Assembly (NCBI GenBank): GCA_019914995.1
Contig: CM034138.1
Coordinates: 2,728,001-2,792,000, forward strand
DNA from: Acanthochlamys bracteata
Taxonomy: Eukaryota > Streptophyta > Magnoliopsida > Pandanales > Velloziaceae
Reading direction: 5' to 3'
Length of the DNA stretch: 64,000 nt
Every line of letters begins with the position of its first letter. The first letter of the stretch is position 1. Positions 28,478-41,805 of the stretch are shown here, in pieces. Below the pieces are notes generated by a model, which did no database searches, was not told the origin of the DNA, and worked only from the letters and a program-made list of their open reading frames with translations. Made by a program: the position numbers and the translations under genes.

Positions 28478-28507
28478 CACGTGTACAACCGAGCGCTTCT
28501 ATTTATA
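28478..28507 (+). promoter_or_regulatory. G-box and TATA-like core upstream of the hydrolase gene
   Basis: CCACGTGT (G-box core CACGTG at 28478-28483) lies about 20 bp before TATTTATA (28500-28507). This pair is about 270 bp before the start codon, with a GAAGA-repeat leader (about 28746-28767) between them. The spacing fits a plant core promoter with a G-box. The assignment is inferred from sequence only. Confidence 0.4.
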
Positions 28508-28779
28508 CCCACAATTTTTTAGCATCTCGTTTGTTTTCCATTTCTATTCTTTGGATTAACTTTTGATAAGCTGTTTTCTGTTCTCATAATTCCTGACAGG
28601 TTGAAGATCAAACAAGAGAGAATTTAGGATTTTGTTTTTATTTTCTTAAATTCTTTGGTTATTTTGCTTATCGAATCGAAGGGGAAGAGAAAAAAGAGGA
28701 TATTTTTTGTTTCCTGTATTGTTGGGGAATTTTCGGTTTTGTCTGAAGAGAAGAGAAGAGAAGAGAATTGAAGGTGAAG

Positions 28780-31700
28780 ATGCCGTATTGCGAAGTGGGA
28801 AAGCGAGTCAAGATTTTCTACCGGAGGTACGGCCATGGCAGCACCAAAGTTATCTTAATCATCGGTATGTTTCTTTTTCCAATTTTTCCTTCTTTTGATT
28901 TTTATTTTTATGTTTTGTTTTATTTTGTTTACTCTTTGTTTTAATTTTTTTGTTTAAACCTATGGTTGCATTTGCTTGGTTCGTCCGTTTGTAGTTGCTG
29001 AAATGGATTATAAGAGCATTCTAAAAATTGGATTTTATTGTTTCTAAATTGCCAAATTTTGTGAAATTATGGTCAGATTCGATTTAACTCGCGAATTGTG
29101 TATTTTGGGAAGGAACTATGAGGAGTTTTAGATTAACTTATTAGTTTGCCGATCGAAATATCAATGGATGTCTAATGCATTTCATGTTCTCCAAGAAGTC
29201 CCTGGACCCCAGATGTCATCAGAAACTTTTTCCATGATTTATTAGTTGATTAGAAAATTATTTTTTTATTCTTTAGTTCTACTTCATTCTGGAATAGATG
29301 ACAACTTGAGAACTTTAGTTGAACTTTTCATTTTCTTTTCCGGGATCCCTTGAGACATGCTCTCTTATCGTGTTTTCACTTCCAGATGTCACCATCTGTG
29401 CCTAAATTTAATCTCTGTTTGCAGGTTTGGCAGGAACTCATGAATCCTGGGGACCTCAGATCAAGGGATTGACTGGAACCCTTGAGCCGAACGATGACGA
29501 GGAACCGGCACCAGCTCCGGTCAGTGATGCGGCGATGGACTGCTTCCAGGATGAAGAGCGGTCGGATGATGTTGGGATCGAGATCTGCTGCTTTGACAAT
29601 CGCGGGATGGGCAGGAGCTCAGTGCCTACCAACAAATCCGAGTACACGTGAGTCCAATTTGCATTTTAGTTCTGATGTCAGTTTTGGTCTTTAATTGGTA
29701 GGCTAAGATATTTTCAGTGTTCATTCTCTTTCAAGTTTCAGCTCAATTTCTTGAATCAACTTATAGGAGGATAGTTATTTCTGACGTACCAAAGTTAGCA
29801 GTTTTAATTGGATTTATTTTATGTTCAGTCTTCTCTCTACATTGCTTTTGTTCCCATTTTCTGGCAAATCCAGGGAGACAGTTTATCCTTGCAGTGAATA
29901 TAGAACTTTTTTTTTAATTGTGTAAACTGTCTATCAAATTCTTTGTTGAGGAACCCAAATGCATGTTTGGAGATCATGCTAAACTGAAACTGGATCACTT
30001 TGTTTACTGGGCTGCAGAACAACAATCATGGCGAAAGATGCCTTGGTACTGTTAGATCATTTAGGCTGGCAGAAAGCACACGTCTTTGGTCATTCCATGG
30101 GTAAGTCAAACTTTTATCCTTCATTCAGTCGGTTTGGGTATTGCCTTTTTAGGTACGTGGGAAAGTGTGACATGCTTTGTGGGAAAAGTTGATTTAGCTA
30201 ATTTACAAGCTGCAAGTCTTGGTCTGCATGTGATTCTCGTCTTTAAGTGGTAGCAGGTGCTATGATTGCTTGCAAGTTGGCAGATATTGCACCTGGGAGA
30301 GTATGCTCATTGGCCTTGCTGAATGTAACAGGCGGTGGCTTGGAGTGCTTTCCAAAGGTACCTTTGAGTAATCACTTCACCCAAATTTTAGTTACAATCA
30401 CCAAAAAACAAAGATACTGCTGGTCTTGATGTCTTAACTTTTTCATGACTGTTTGCTTTCATTTTCTGTTTCACAGCTTGATCGGCAGATGATTTCCTTG
30501 GCTTATAGTTTTCTACGGGCAAAAACTCCAGAGCAAAGAGCTCTAGTTGATCTGGAAACTCACTACACCAACGTAAGCAAGTCTATTCTTTTTATGTTCT
30601 CATTTCTTTTTCTTACAATAAAATATATCCTCTTAACTTCTCTTTTGGTTTTCCTGTACAGGAGTATCTCGATGAGTATGTTGGAACACAAACAAGGAGG
30701 AAAATCTTATACCAAGTAAGCCCACAGTTATAAGTTTGCAGTTAACTAAAAGGTTCCCTTGTAGCTTATGCTGTAGTTTCCTTTGCTGTATTTATTTAGT
30801 GAAAGACTTTGGTATCTTCTGGTACCTTCAATTCGAATATTTTTTATGAGTTCTCATATTGGCATGCGTAAAACATCAAGTAAATAGTTGTGATGCTTGA
30901 TAATCCACATAGGTATGTTATGTCTCTTCTTTTCTTGAATGTAAGGAGCTTCCAACGCTGACTGATTTTTGTAATGTTGTTCTTGTTTTAACTATTATTG
31001 ACCAGCTTAAGAAAATCCAACTATGTCATAGCGTGAAAAAGATTGCCCACAGGACCTCTAGAAGTATATTTTCGCCTCTTTTCTGTAATACTGAAAAAGC
31101 TAATTAACAGGAATATGTGAAAGGTATATCATCGACTGGGATGCAATCAAACTGTGGGTTTGAAGGTCAAGTGAATGCATGCTGGATGCACAAGATGACC
31201 CAAAAGGAACTTGAAAATATTCATAAATCAGGATTCTTGGTATCAATAATTCATGGCAGGTTAGTGTTTCACACTTCGTGATAGAATTTAGTTCCATTAT
31301 TTTAGTTATTTTTCTGATGCTGTTCTCTGGAAGTTACTCCTCGCCATGTGAACTCCTGAATCTTTTTGACATTGTGCTCATGTTTGTTTTGAAATACTGC
31401 AAGACTTACTGAATGCTCCTTTCTGGTATAGGGATGATATCATAGCTCAATTATGTCATGCAAGGAGACTTGCAGAGAAGCTGCAACCAGTTTCAAGAAT
31501 GGTTGAACTTCATGGAGCACATTTAGTGAGCCATGAAAGACCTCATGAGGTAAAAGCTGAACCAAAACACCACAATCATATGACTAGTTTATTTGATATG
31601 GATAATAGATGCTAAAAAAGAGTTTTTGTGGCTATTCATAGAAGCAGTTACTATGGCTATAACAAACCAAAACAGAATACAACTATTCCTGGCTATAGCA

Positions 31701-32896
31701 CAATGTCTGTACAGTTTTCTGTGGATCTAGACTACTGATATGAAGAACGAAAACTAGGCTTCATCATTACATACCATTGTTTTACTTGAGATTATCCAAA
31801 GACAATTGGAGCCTATCAATTGCAGTGACAAGCTAAAGCCTAGTTGTTACTTCATGACAACACTTTATCAAGAAATTTTCAAAGTTTCAATAAACTGCTC
31901 CTCTTTATATGCATCGTACTTTGAAGAAGACACCCTGCGAAGAAAGAACCATGTTTGGTTCATTTACACAACTTAAAGCCAGTCTGCAAAGTCTTGTGAA
32001 CCTTATTTCAAGCTGCAAGATGTGCTTTACTTGAAACGCTACAAGCTTCAGTCCTGAGAAGTGCAATTTTTATGAAGTATGAATTCATCCATGCAACAAT
32101 TACATCGCCCTATGGCGATGAAGCATTTCGTGTTTTGGGCATTTGTGCCTTGACAATGTGAAAATGTAGGCCTTATCACCGTGACAAAAGTGATCCATAC
32201 GAAATGTAATGGTGGTTCACTATTATTTAGATGCAAATTTGTATAGGATACGAAGCTTTAAACTCTACAATGAGTAAACTGTTGGGTATCATTTCCCCTA
32301 AGTTTTAACAAGAGGCATACTAGGAATCAGAAAGAGCCAAAAAAAGAAAAGAAAAGAAACAGCCATGTTATGTAGCTAAAAGTAAAGTAGATTTTCAAAA
32401 CTTAAATAGCATCTATGTATTTACTATTTCCATCAACTGCCAAATTAATGTTTTTTTGTGCCGAAAGTAGATAGTTTTGCTAACTTAAAGGATTGCTTGC
32501 AGGTCAATATGGCTCTTCTTGAGCTGATAAAGGCTACAAGGTCTAATCTCAAGCCAGAAGATTGGTCAAACTTGAAAGGTAATAAATCTGGTAAGCTCAG
32601 CGACAACTAGAAATCTTATTAATGTACATGGCGTTCTATCTCGATTAGGTTAGCTGAAAAGTAACCTGAGTATAACCTCTTGATTTCCTGCAGGGTCACT
32701 TGCAGAAAGCATGCCAATGTGCTTGAGCAGCATAAACGTTGAGATCAAGAATTACCTTATGACAGCTTACAATATGATGGGGAAGCTACAGCTTAGCCTT
32801 TTGTATTTCTTTGGAGCTTTCGTCATGGGCTTTGAACACATTAAGTCTTTATTTAAAATGGTGAAACCAATGAAAGTTGCACCATCTATATCATGA
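28780..32896 (+). CDS. Alpha/beta-fold hydrolase, 10 exons
   Basis: My exon model is 28780-28864, 29425-29647, 30018-30100, 30257-30357, 30477-30572, 30662-30715, 31111-31259, 31432-31549, 32503-32578 and 32694-32896. It sums to 1,188 nt (395 residues) with consistent phases. Alpha/beta-hydrolase landmarks are in order: oxyanion-loop region IIGLAGTHESWG, strand FDNRGMGRSS, nucleophile elbow GHSMG (Ser), the acid region IHGRDD (Asp) and the histidine region LHGAHLVSHERPHEV (His). All three catalytic residues are therefore present. An acidic, proline-rich insert (EPNDDEEPAPAPVSDAA) lies between the first two blocks. A hydrophobic stretch near the C-terminus (LQLSLLYFFGAFVMGF) could be a membrane anchor. 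Substrate is unknown. An intron in the 3' UTR (about 32899-33014) seems likely; the open frame after it (to 33141) is out of reach of the stop at 32896. Confidence 0.9.
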
Positions 32897-33141
32897 GGTA
32901 TATCCTCTCGCTGAAACTAATAGGTGGTTTTCTTTTTATACGATACATTTCATGCATGCTAGACACAGAAATTGAGGATAACATCTGGAATCAAATCACA
33001 TCTTGGTTCTGCAGGTACACATGGTTTTACCAATACTGCGGAGGTCTGATGCGAGGTTTTTTAATGATCGATCAACCTCCTAGTTGTTTAAAGGGCAGAG
33101 GCCCAAATTGGAAGATTGATTGGGGAGACGTTCCCAAGTGA

Positions 33142-34512
33142 GAGAATGCTCATGCAAATATGAGCCATTCGCTCGAACGGAGATATGAATATCATTAGAA
33201 ATCGACAATCATGCGATTTCTAGTAGTGCTGAAAGCTGGTTTTCAAATGTTTCTCATACTGAAAAGGAGCGCAAATATGTAGTATCTGTACGATTTCCAT
33301 TATGATGAATGAAGATTTATTGCCATCTAATCTGTAATGCGTTTTCTGCGGAATCTACTCGGCACAAACCTTAATCGCTAACTTATCCAGAATCCATGTC
33401 AGCTATATATGTAAATCATGCTGCCGCAAAGGCATCTGCATGCAACTTAAGAAAATTATCCAGGACTTTTGCGCGCAAACTGTATCAACCTGCCAAGATC
33501 AAAAAGTCTTTTGAGATTGTTCGAGCATAGGATATGCTGAATCATCGTTATTGAAAATTTCTGAGACTATGTTTTTGCATGATTGAATCTGACTATAGAA
33601 TACGTCATGGTATATTTTGGGCTAACAAATCAAGTATATATTGTGCAGACAATCAAAACTGCTAACTGGAAAACAAATTGCCATATGAGGGAGGACCTTT
33701 ATTGTTTTTGCAATTGTTTCTAGAATCAATTACCACCAGAACAAACAAGCAAAGCATGCAACTTCCAGAATCAATTTACCACCAGATCAACGCATAGAAA
33801 AAACTCAAAACTCTTCTAATCAAAACAACGATGCATCACATTCGTAAACGTTGTACGTCACAAAACAAGATCGATGCAAATACAAGCACCTATGTACAAC
33901 TACAGAAGAACCAACAACCAGAAATTTAGAAGGAAAAAACCAATGAGAAGCTAGAGACGGAAGAAGAGAAGCTTACCTTTGATTGATTCATGATTCCTAT
34001 CCATTCGCAGAAGCAGCAAAAGAGATTGCATATGAAAGAGGTGAGGAGGATTAAATAGAAACAGATGGATTATTCCTTGGGAATTAAGTAATATTCCAAC
34101 AAGAATATTCTTCCTATGATTCCTGGACTATACTTCATTGGCTTTATGGTAATTAAGGAGCATTTTTCTGTGCAATGCTATAATAAAGCAACCAATAGGA
34201 AAGTACACGTTGAAGTTTCATACAGAAAACAACTACAATAATTAACAGTCCCTAAAATAAACACGGTTCAACTTCTCAAAATTTAGTCGTACCAGATTAA
34301 AAAAAATGAATTCAGGATTTGTATACAAACGATAGGCAAAGCACTGGAGAAAACACTAATTTGTACAATTTGCAAAAGCAGAGTAACTACCATCAGGATC
34401 TGCTTTGATGTACTTCTCTTCTGAAAAACCGTAATTCCTGTACTGAATGATTAAAATCGACAAGGGTGGTGAAATATGAGAAAGGAAGTAAAAGGATGAA
34501 CAAAACTTCTAC
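33142..34512. other. Spacer between convergent hydrolase and ABIL genes
   Basis: The interval contains the 3' UTR of the hydrolase, the 3' UTR of the ABIL gene on the other strand, and roughly 800 bp with no coding signal. A near-duplicate pair (TTTCTAGAATCAATTACCACCAGA at 33716 and CTTCCAGAATCAATTTACCACCAGA at 33761) is a small local repeat. Confidence 0.45.
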
Positions 34513-37414
34513 TTAATATTCGTTCAAGTAAGCATATAACATTTCATCTCCGCTTGGTTTATGCTTGCTTAGCAAGGATTTGAGGAAACCTTTGCTCTTG
34601 CTAGATTTTTCAGTTTCTTTGAAGACTTTACTGTCAGAGTGTTGACGCATTGAAGCCGATTTTCTAGGTAATGAAGAGTACTGCAGGGAGAAAAAAAAAC
34701 AGCAATCTCATCTATTAGTAGCAACTCAATTTATCAAAAATAAATATAGGCTGGTATTATAACTAGCTAATAGAAGTTCGTGTGACCAAACTCATATGTG
34801 TTTTCATCTGAGATTTCTTAAAGAATTCAAAGTGCATTTTCAACAAATGTAACTAATATTCTCCAATAATATATATGCTGTGTGCAATTATGTGAATAGC
34901 AAAATATCCAATCTAGCAAAAGAAATAATAGTTGCCATTAGTTTTTATCTAGAAGTGGCATGCGGGCTCATTACAACAATGTCAAAAGCATAAACAATTC
35001 AGTAAAGGAAAAGAATGCATTATCTGCTTACCCATCTTCCACTTGACGAATTCAGATTCGTTTTAAATGAAACTGATCCTGAACCGACAAGAGGATTCAA
35101 TGACGGAATTGGAGACGGTGGTCTTCTTTCTGTATACAAATAAAGCAGCAATAGAAGTAAAAATCAGCAGGCCATTGCTTGATCCAAATCAATTAACTTA
35201 ATAGAGTGAAACTGTTAGACTGAATATCTGCATTTGACAAAGCACTAAGCAGTACCTGTAGAAAAGACTTTGCCAGTATGCGGTGAAGTTAGTGATGGAG
35301 GCGAAGGATCATGGGATTTTTGAGACGGTGATAGGGTGCATGCTCGTGTGGAAGGTGAAGAAGAGCGTACTTTCCTGCATGGAATAACATAATACATTAA
35401 TTCCCTGACACTATGGGAGTTTACTGCTCATAGGATCTAAAACAATGGATTACCTGAATACAGGTGGCCTTTCAGTGATTGGAAGGTGATCGACTGGAAG
35501 AGAATTGCCCTTCTGAAATTCCAGTGGCTCTACATCCTGTGGCTTCTTTTCCTCCAATTCAGGTGATCTTTCCTTGACTGCTGGGTGGTCCACTTGGAGA
35601 GAATCAGTTTGGAAATTTTGTGATCGACTGTCCTGTGATTCAATTTCCACCAAATCTATATTCTGTTGCTGGCACATTTCTGAAATTTCTGTTTCTAGTT
35701 CAGGCGAGGTGGTCATGGAATTAGGATCCAATTGTGAGCATTCACTTTCTGAAACAAAAGATATGGGGGATCAGCGTAACTTTCATGCATTCCATACTGA
35801 AAACTTTTTTGTGATCCAAGAATCCAAGACTACTAAGGCAAAACCCATGCGACAGGCTCCATATAAGCTAATATATGCATCCGACGAATGGTTATGATTT
35901 ATCATAGTACAGAGAAGCTCATGAGGGTTGTGCATGCCTGTGGATATATAATGCTTATGGTATCTAGGGGTTGCCATCATCAATGACAGTTGAGAAAGCC
36001 CCTGCTGGTCAATGTATCCTTGGCATGCCTGCATTCTCTGATGTTGGAAGAATATATTAGACGTGACTCAATCATTCCACTCATGCTTACAAGATAATTG
36101 TATCAACTACATCCAATTTCCAAGTATCGAGTTATGGTTACATCATATTCAACATTAATCTTTAAAGCATTTATCTCATTCTCTGAAACATAGCATCACT
36201 TGGATAATAAAATGGTAAGAATCAAGAATTATGATATACCTGTTCAATGCATGAGAGTCTGTATTCTGATTGGTGAACCTCATCAACCTCATAATCAACG
36301 ATAGTGTTTACCTCATATGACACTGAGCTCAAATGATCCATTGCGTTGACAAGAGCCTCAGCCGCGTAATCCTTTAAGGTGGTCACCACTCTACATTGCA
36401 GCCAATATAAGAAATTATAAGTCATAAAAGGATCATCCTTCTAATCATCCAATCCCCTGCCACAAAAACTCCAAATTGACCTTAAGGTGCACGTACATCT
36501 CTTTCTGGTTATCATTCATGTATGATAATTCAAAGTATTCGGCTGCCGAATAAAGCTGTACACGTAGATTCTTCAGGTCCTAATGAGAAAAGAGACAGTG
36601 CGATAAGTAACTGATGTGCATTACCAAATTAAGCATCTTATTACATGCAATATGCAAAATGATAAAGCAAATCATGAAACAAAACCAAGTTTTTCTTTAA
36701 AAAATGCCAATAGCAGGGACTTTTAAAAATAACTGCAAAAACTGCAAAACTCAGAATTAAAACAAGATGTCATTTGAGAGTCATCATTATTATTATGAGA
36801 AAATGTTTTCCATCATCATTGAGAATAAAGCATTTGCAACGAGGCGGCCAGCAAATAACTCTTACTATACAACAAAAGAAAAAGGAAAAATTTACAAGTC
36901 CGAATGAGCGAAATGTTCGTGGCATTCTATTGCAATGACTCCCACCCATAATTCACTGTCATTTACCATCTACTAAAGACAATAATGGGGCAAGTCATCC
37001 ATGTAATGTTATGAGAATAAGATCACTTGCCATAAGAAGTGCTCAAACCTTCTTGAATTAACAATCTGGTCACCAGAAAGCCATTTGATGGTAGTGTTAT
37101 ATTGCCTCCTTAACATAATCCACCAACATCACTTCTAGGGAGAGTATATCAAATCCAAACATAAATAAACTTCTAATAAGCCAATCCACATCCAAATATA
37201 CATAATCACATTACCTAAAAGAAGTATCAATTATTCATAGTAAAAGAATAAGTGTTTCACAAGCTCAATCACTGAAGAAACAACATGACATCCTGATCTA
37301 AGTGGGTTTGGGTACCTCAAGGCTGTCGTAGAAGAGTATGTTCTCCTCTACAGAGTGCTTATCACAGATTGATTCTCCCTTTTGGCTTGAAATAGAAGCG
37401 GAAGATGAAGACAT
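34513..37414 (-). CDS. ABIL (Abl-interactor-like) subunit of the SCAR/WAVE complex
   Basis: Plant ABIL proteins are the ABI component of the SCAR/WAVE complex, which activates ARP2/3-driven actin nucleation. Exons, from the start at 37414, are 37316-37414, 36497-36579, 36240-36390, 35938-36037, 35454-35748, 35256-35374, 35032-35129 and 34513-34680. Total 1,113 nt, 370 residues. The N-terminal half carries the family core: LKNLRVQLYSAAEYFELSY, QKEIVVTTLKDYA, NAMDHLSSVSYEVNTIVDYE, LSCIEQRMQACQGYID and TPRYHKHYI. The C-terminus ends FLKSLLSKHKPSGDEMLYAYLNEY-like with a final Tyr, as in ABIL2/3-type members. The middle tail (exon 5) is longer than I recall for Arabidopsis ABILs (about 300 residues in total) and has an internal repeat. 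Exon 4 appears to end at a GC donor. The paralogue number is not assigned. Confidence 0.88.
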
Positions 37415-38584
37415 TGTCTCCAAAGATTGGCATACAAAGGTAATTATGAGTGACTCTTGATGTTGCTATCTCTGGGAGAAAAAAATTAATTCCACATTTC
37501 AAAATCCTAGAAACTATATATGCAGCAAAGAACAGAGCTATTTTTGGTGTAGAAAATCAACTAGATCACATAGCAATTAGGAACACCTAAGGATGAAAAC
37601 ATTGAAGAAAAGCCAAAAACTACCACAAAAATACATTTTTTTACGAGGGGGTGGGGGGTGGTTGGGAAGACAATAAAACCAAATATTCCCAGTGATCGAT
37701 GAAACACAAAAACCATTTCAATGAAGAAAACAAAACACTTAGTTTGGTGTTCAAAACAACCGAAATTATATACCAAAATTTAGAAAAAAAGCGAAAAAAA
37801 CAATTGGTAGAAACCTTAAAGCCAACCCTACACATATAATTTATTGAACCAAAATCTGGAGCAGAAAGCTCAAACACAGAAAAAGTGTTGTGGTTTAATT
37901 GACATAAGTGTGAGATAGTCAGTAACAGATTAAATTCATACACTAAAAGGGACAAAGAGTAGAGAGAAAACTCTTACCTTTTCTTTGTAGAAACTGAAGA
38001 AGTAACTGATAAGAACTGGAAAATAAGAACACAACAAAGGAGGGGACGGCAATTTGTCTCCCCAAAAACTCCACACTTGTTATAATTAGCCCCTTCCAAA
38101 AAGCCAGCTAGCATTCTGATGCTTTTCTGCTTAAAGCCTTAAATACTTGAAAAGCTATAAAGCTTTAGGCACCGTTTAAGCTGTTTTTAAACTTCTGATT
38201 AAGATCAGCGTGTGAAACATAAACCGGGTTCATACGAGCAAGCTTGCTTTCTACTCAACCGCACCGAGTCGTGAATCCATTTAATAAATTCTTTGGGCTT
38301 AAAATTATGACACTGGAGAATTTGCTTAAATTCCAATAACCATCGGTTGGCCCACTATTTATCGACTTGCTAAATGAAGCCCATTTAAATGTGACGATAT
38401 TGGCACGATACAGGCATACAGCAAACCTAAGCTACCAGTTTTTAACCTTTGAGGGGTTATTTGCAAAATGTTAATATGTGAATAACTCCCAAGAGTTCCA
38501 TTAATATCGCAGTGCTCCTACGTGGTGATTCTGATTTCTGAGATCCTGTGTGAAGCAGAGGCTGAAAATCTGAAAGCTAGAAAG

Positions 38585-40801
38585 ATGCCGGTAATGGAGA
38601 AGCTGAAGATCTTCGTTGTTCAGGAACCAGTTGTTGCTACTTCCTGTCTCATAGCCAGTGTTGGTACTGTTCTCATTTCCATATCGTTTCCATATAAGTT
38701 CTTTTTTGGAGAAAATTTTGACTGATTCGAGACTAATTTGGTTCATTTCGAATATATTTGTGTTATTTTTCTCTAAAATTTGACTCTTTGTTGAATTATG
38801 CGGCAAACGTAGGCGAGGTCTTCATTATTGATGCTTAGAAGTTCGAACTATATCAAACTGGTGTGAAATTTTCACATTATTATTGAAGAATGTATCTTTC
38901 AACACTTGGTACAATTACCTAGTGGAGAATGGTTTACCATAGGACTTAAGGACAAATCAGTGTTGCTTTGTTGTACATGCTGCCAAATGAAGTTTGCTTT
39001 TGTTAGTCCTGAAATTGCATGATGAAATATTCAATTGGAAGGTATTTAATATTTATACTGTGGAAGGATGAGACCATCTCTTTGGTTAAATGAAGCTTTG
39101 CTTTTTAGCTATAAATGCTCAAAAGGTTTAGTTTTTATTTGAGTGTAAACCTGAATCCGAATTGATATGTAACATTTTCTGTTGGCGATTTTGTTAAAGG
39201 TCTTTTCTTCTAAAGCCTAGTTAGATGGTCATATGTTCTACTGATTTTAAATAGTTTTATGCTGGAAGTAAGAACTTTTATATATTCATAATCTATGCCT
39301 ATATAAAAGGTTGCAAGTGTTTCCAGGTAGCAAAATCTATTTGGGCGAACAAGCTGTGATTGTTTTATCTGACTGTTACTTATTCCTCATATCCTTTTTA
39401 ATTAAACTTTGATGTCCCTCTTCCCTTCCACCTTCTTGACCTCTACGACCATTCTAACTTCTTTTGCAACACCCTTTCCTATCCTTCTGCAAAATAATTT
39501 TCTGTTGCTAGCACTGACATCACTAACTTTGGGGTTGACCTGGCAGTGACTGTGAGGTCAGTCATCTAGATGCTTAATATATTTGTACCTTTGTTATCTT
39601 TTGGAGTTGTAGGATAATATCGTAATAAGTCAAAACATCAAGCTTCATTACCGCTTTAGTCAACAGAGTATTATACATCAATGCAAAGTCCTCTGGCCAT
39701 GGAAGGGTCTCCATTCTTAATTTTTTATGCCCTTTATTAGTGGATTTTTATGTTTTCATCTGTATTTTGTTGGATTTTTAGCTCTCATGAATGACTTAGT
39801 TATATGCGTTAGTTCAATGACTTCAGGCAGACTAGTTGACAAGTCACAAGCATTGGCCTTCTGTTTTTTACTTTACGTAGTAGCCCATAAAGGTAGTTAG
39901 ATGCTGTAACGTCATGTTCGCTGCCACTAGTTTGTTCTGAATTGTACAATCAGCTAGGTGGTAGTTTATTTCGAAGTTCATATAAATAGATAAGCCTATG
40001 TATGTCAAAAACTGTGTTGATCTGTTTTACTTGTAGCACATATCACAATTGTAAGTGTGCAGTTGGTTTAAGTAATTTGCTAGTGGTTGTTCTTAAAATT
40101 GGATTCTTTTCATACTTCTTTGTTTTCACTGATATGATGTTGCAAGCATTCTTTGCATTTTGCTTCTAATAATTAATAAATCAATTCAATTTCAGGCCTC
40201 TTTCTTCCGGCTGTGGTGAGGCCTATTTTGGATTCCTTTGACTCTGCGAAGCAGGTTCCTCAACCTGCTCCAAATGATGTATGTTCAACTTTCTAAATTC
40301 TAATGTTATATAAATATAAGAAAAAGAAGATTTGGATGCGCAAATGACATTTTTTTTCTAAACCTCGTAGCATATTACTTTCTGTTTGGAAGCCTTTTCT
40401 TAGTGAAACTTTCATAAAGATGCTATCAATAGATATTAGATTGGGGAGGAGTTTCTAGGGCCACTTATCCCTTAATTGACAGCAGAGAGCTGTAATGTGA
40501 TTCCAATTTTACATTGACCATCTGAATGAATTTTGTAAGATAAATGCATTTTACCGTAATTCCAATAAAATCAGCATGCTTCACAAAAGTTGCACACATG
40601 TGAAGTTGATTATATTCATATATAATAAAAAGTGGAAATCTCTACTTTGTTGTTATGTTCTGCTTCATATCTGTTAGAGACTTAGAGCTGGCATGAATAT
40701 TATCTTCAGTCACGTGGCCTAAAGTTTTCCTTCTGACTTCATTTCACTTTGGTTTCCAGGATGTTGCTGGATTCACCGGCAAAAATCTGAAGTCGTCATG
40801 A
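38585..40801 (+). CDS. Small mitochondrial complex I subunit, B9/NDUFA3 (Fb11) type
   Basis: Three exons (38585-38663, 40196-40278, 40760-40801) sum to 204 nt, 67 residues. The protein has a short N-terminus (MPVMEKLKIFVVQEPVV), one hydrophobic span across the first junction (ATSCLIASVGLFLPAVV) and a soluble tail RPILDSFDSAKQVPQPAP ending in TGKNLKSS. Size, single membrane span and the LFLPAVVRP motif match the plant protein annotated as fiber protein Fb11, which I recall being assigned to the B9 subunit of complex I in the inner mitochondrial membrane. The start is the first in-frame ATG after a TAG at 38578-38580. The assignment rests on memory of a short family. Confidence 0.72.
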
Positions 40802-41805
40802 ACATTTCATGCTCCTGAGCAATTCCGATAGTCATTCTTGAAAAATTCAAATATTTGAACTTAATTTCTCTTTGCTTGTTTTAGTTTGAGAGAATATAGG
40901 ATGTAGTTTTTCTCTTGTTCCCATCAGTGTTCACAACTTTGTTGGTGCACTCGGTGTACAGCATGAGACAACTGCTCAAATATAAAACTACACATGATAA
41001 TGAATGAATGTGGCTATCTGCTTCATAGTTTCAGCATTGATAAAAACGGTGAATCATAGAATGTGAATCAACATAATAGATTTCTTTCACCTCTTGGACA
41101 ATGGTGAAATATTTTTTATCCCCTTGTTGTGGTGGTTTTTCCACTCTTGATTGCATGTTTTATTATCTTAAAGCCCATTTTTTAACACTTTGGAACCCAC
41201 TTATTAGAGGTTAAATATACGTGGACTTTTCAATAAATTCATTAAAAAATAATTCTGAGATCGATGAAAGGGCTTATTAATAATTGTCCCTTAAACCAGT
41301 ATATATAGTTTCACATATCGATAATTTGTTAGATGCATACAATTAGAATGAAAAAAGTTTAATGAAACGAACGTGGCAAACTTCCAGAGCTTGTTACTAA
41401 CCCACTAAATTCATTTTTTTTTAAACTAACTTTTAATCTAAAATAAATTAAATTTTATGATATTTTTTTCTATCAAAAATTTATTTTTCAAATCTAATTT
41501 TAAAATTCATTTTTAATACAATTAAATATAAATATTTAATGTTTATTAAATATTTTTAATTTTATTTTGTAAGCTCACTTTCGAAAAAATGAGTTTATCA
41601 TATTAACTTAAAAACATTCCCTTAATTACTATTATTATTAATCATATTCATCAGAGCAGCATATCCACGCACATCGATCATTCAATTGATTCCCCTGATT
41701 ATCATGTTTTTCATCTTCATAATTAATTAACCATCTCTCCCTCTATGTAAGTTCAAAACCAAAAAGATTAATCTTTTTAAAACATTCTGCTCAATTAATT
41801 AATTA
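40802..41805. other. Spacer before the RKD gene
   Basis: About 250 bp of 3' UTR-like sequence, then AT-rich non-coding DNA. A TTAA-rich stretch (AATTAATTAATTAATGG) immediately precedes the RKD start codon. No gene is seen. Confidence 0.5.

Noticed and set aside
32893-33141. 82-codon frame after the hydrolase stop
   Set aside because: It cannot join the hydrolase frame because the TGA at 32894-32896 comes first under any splice I could find. Treated as 3' UTR.
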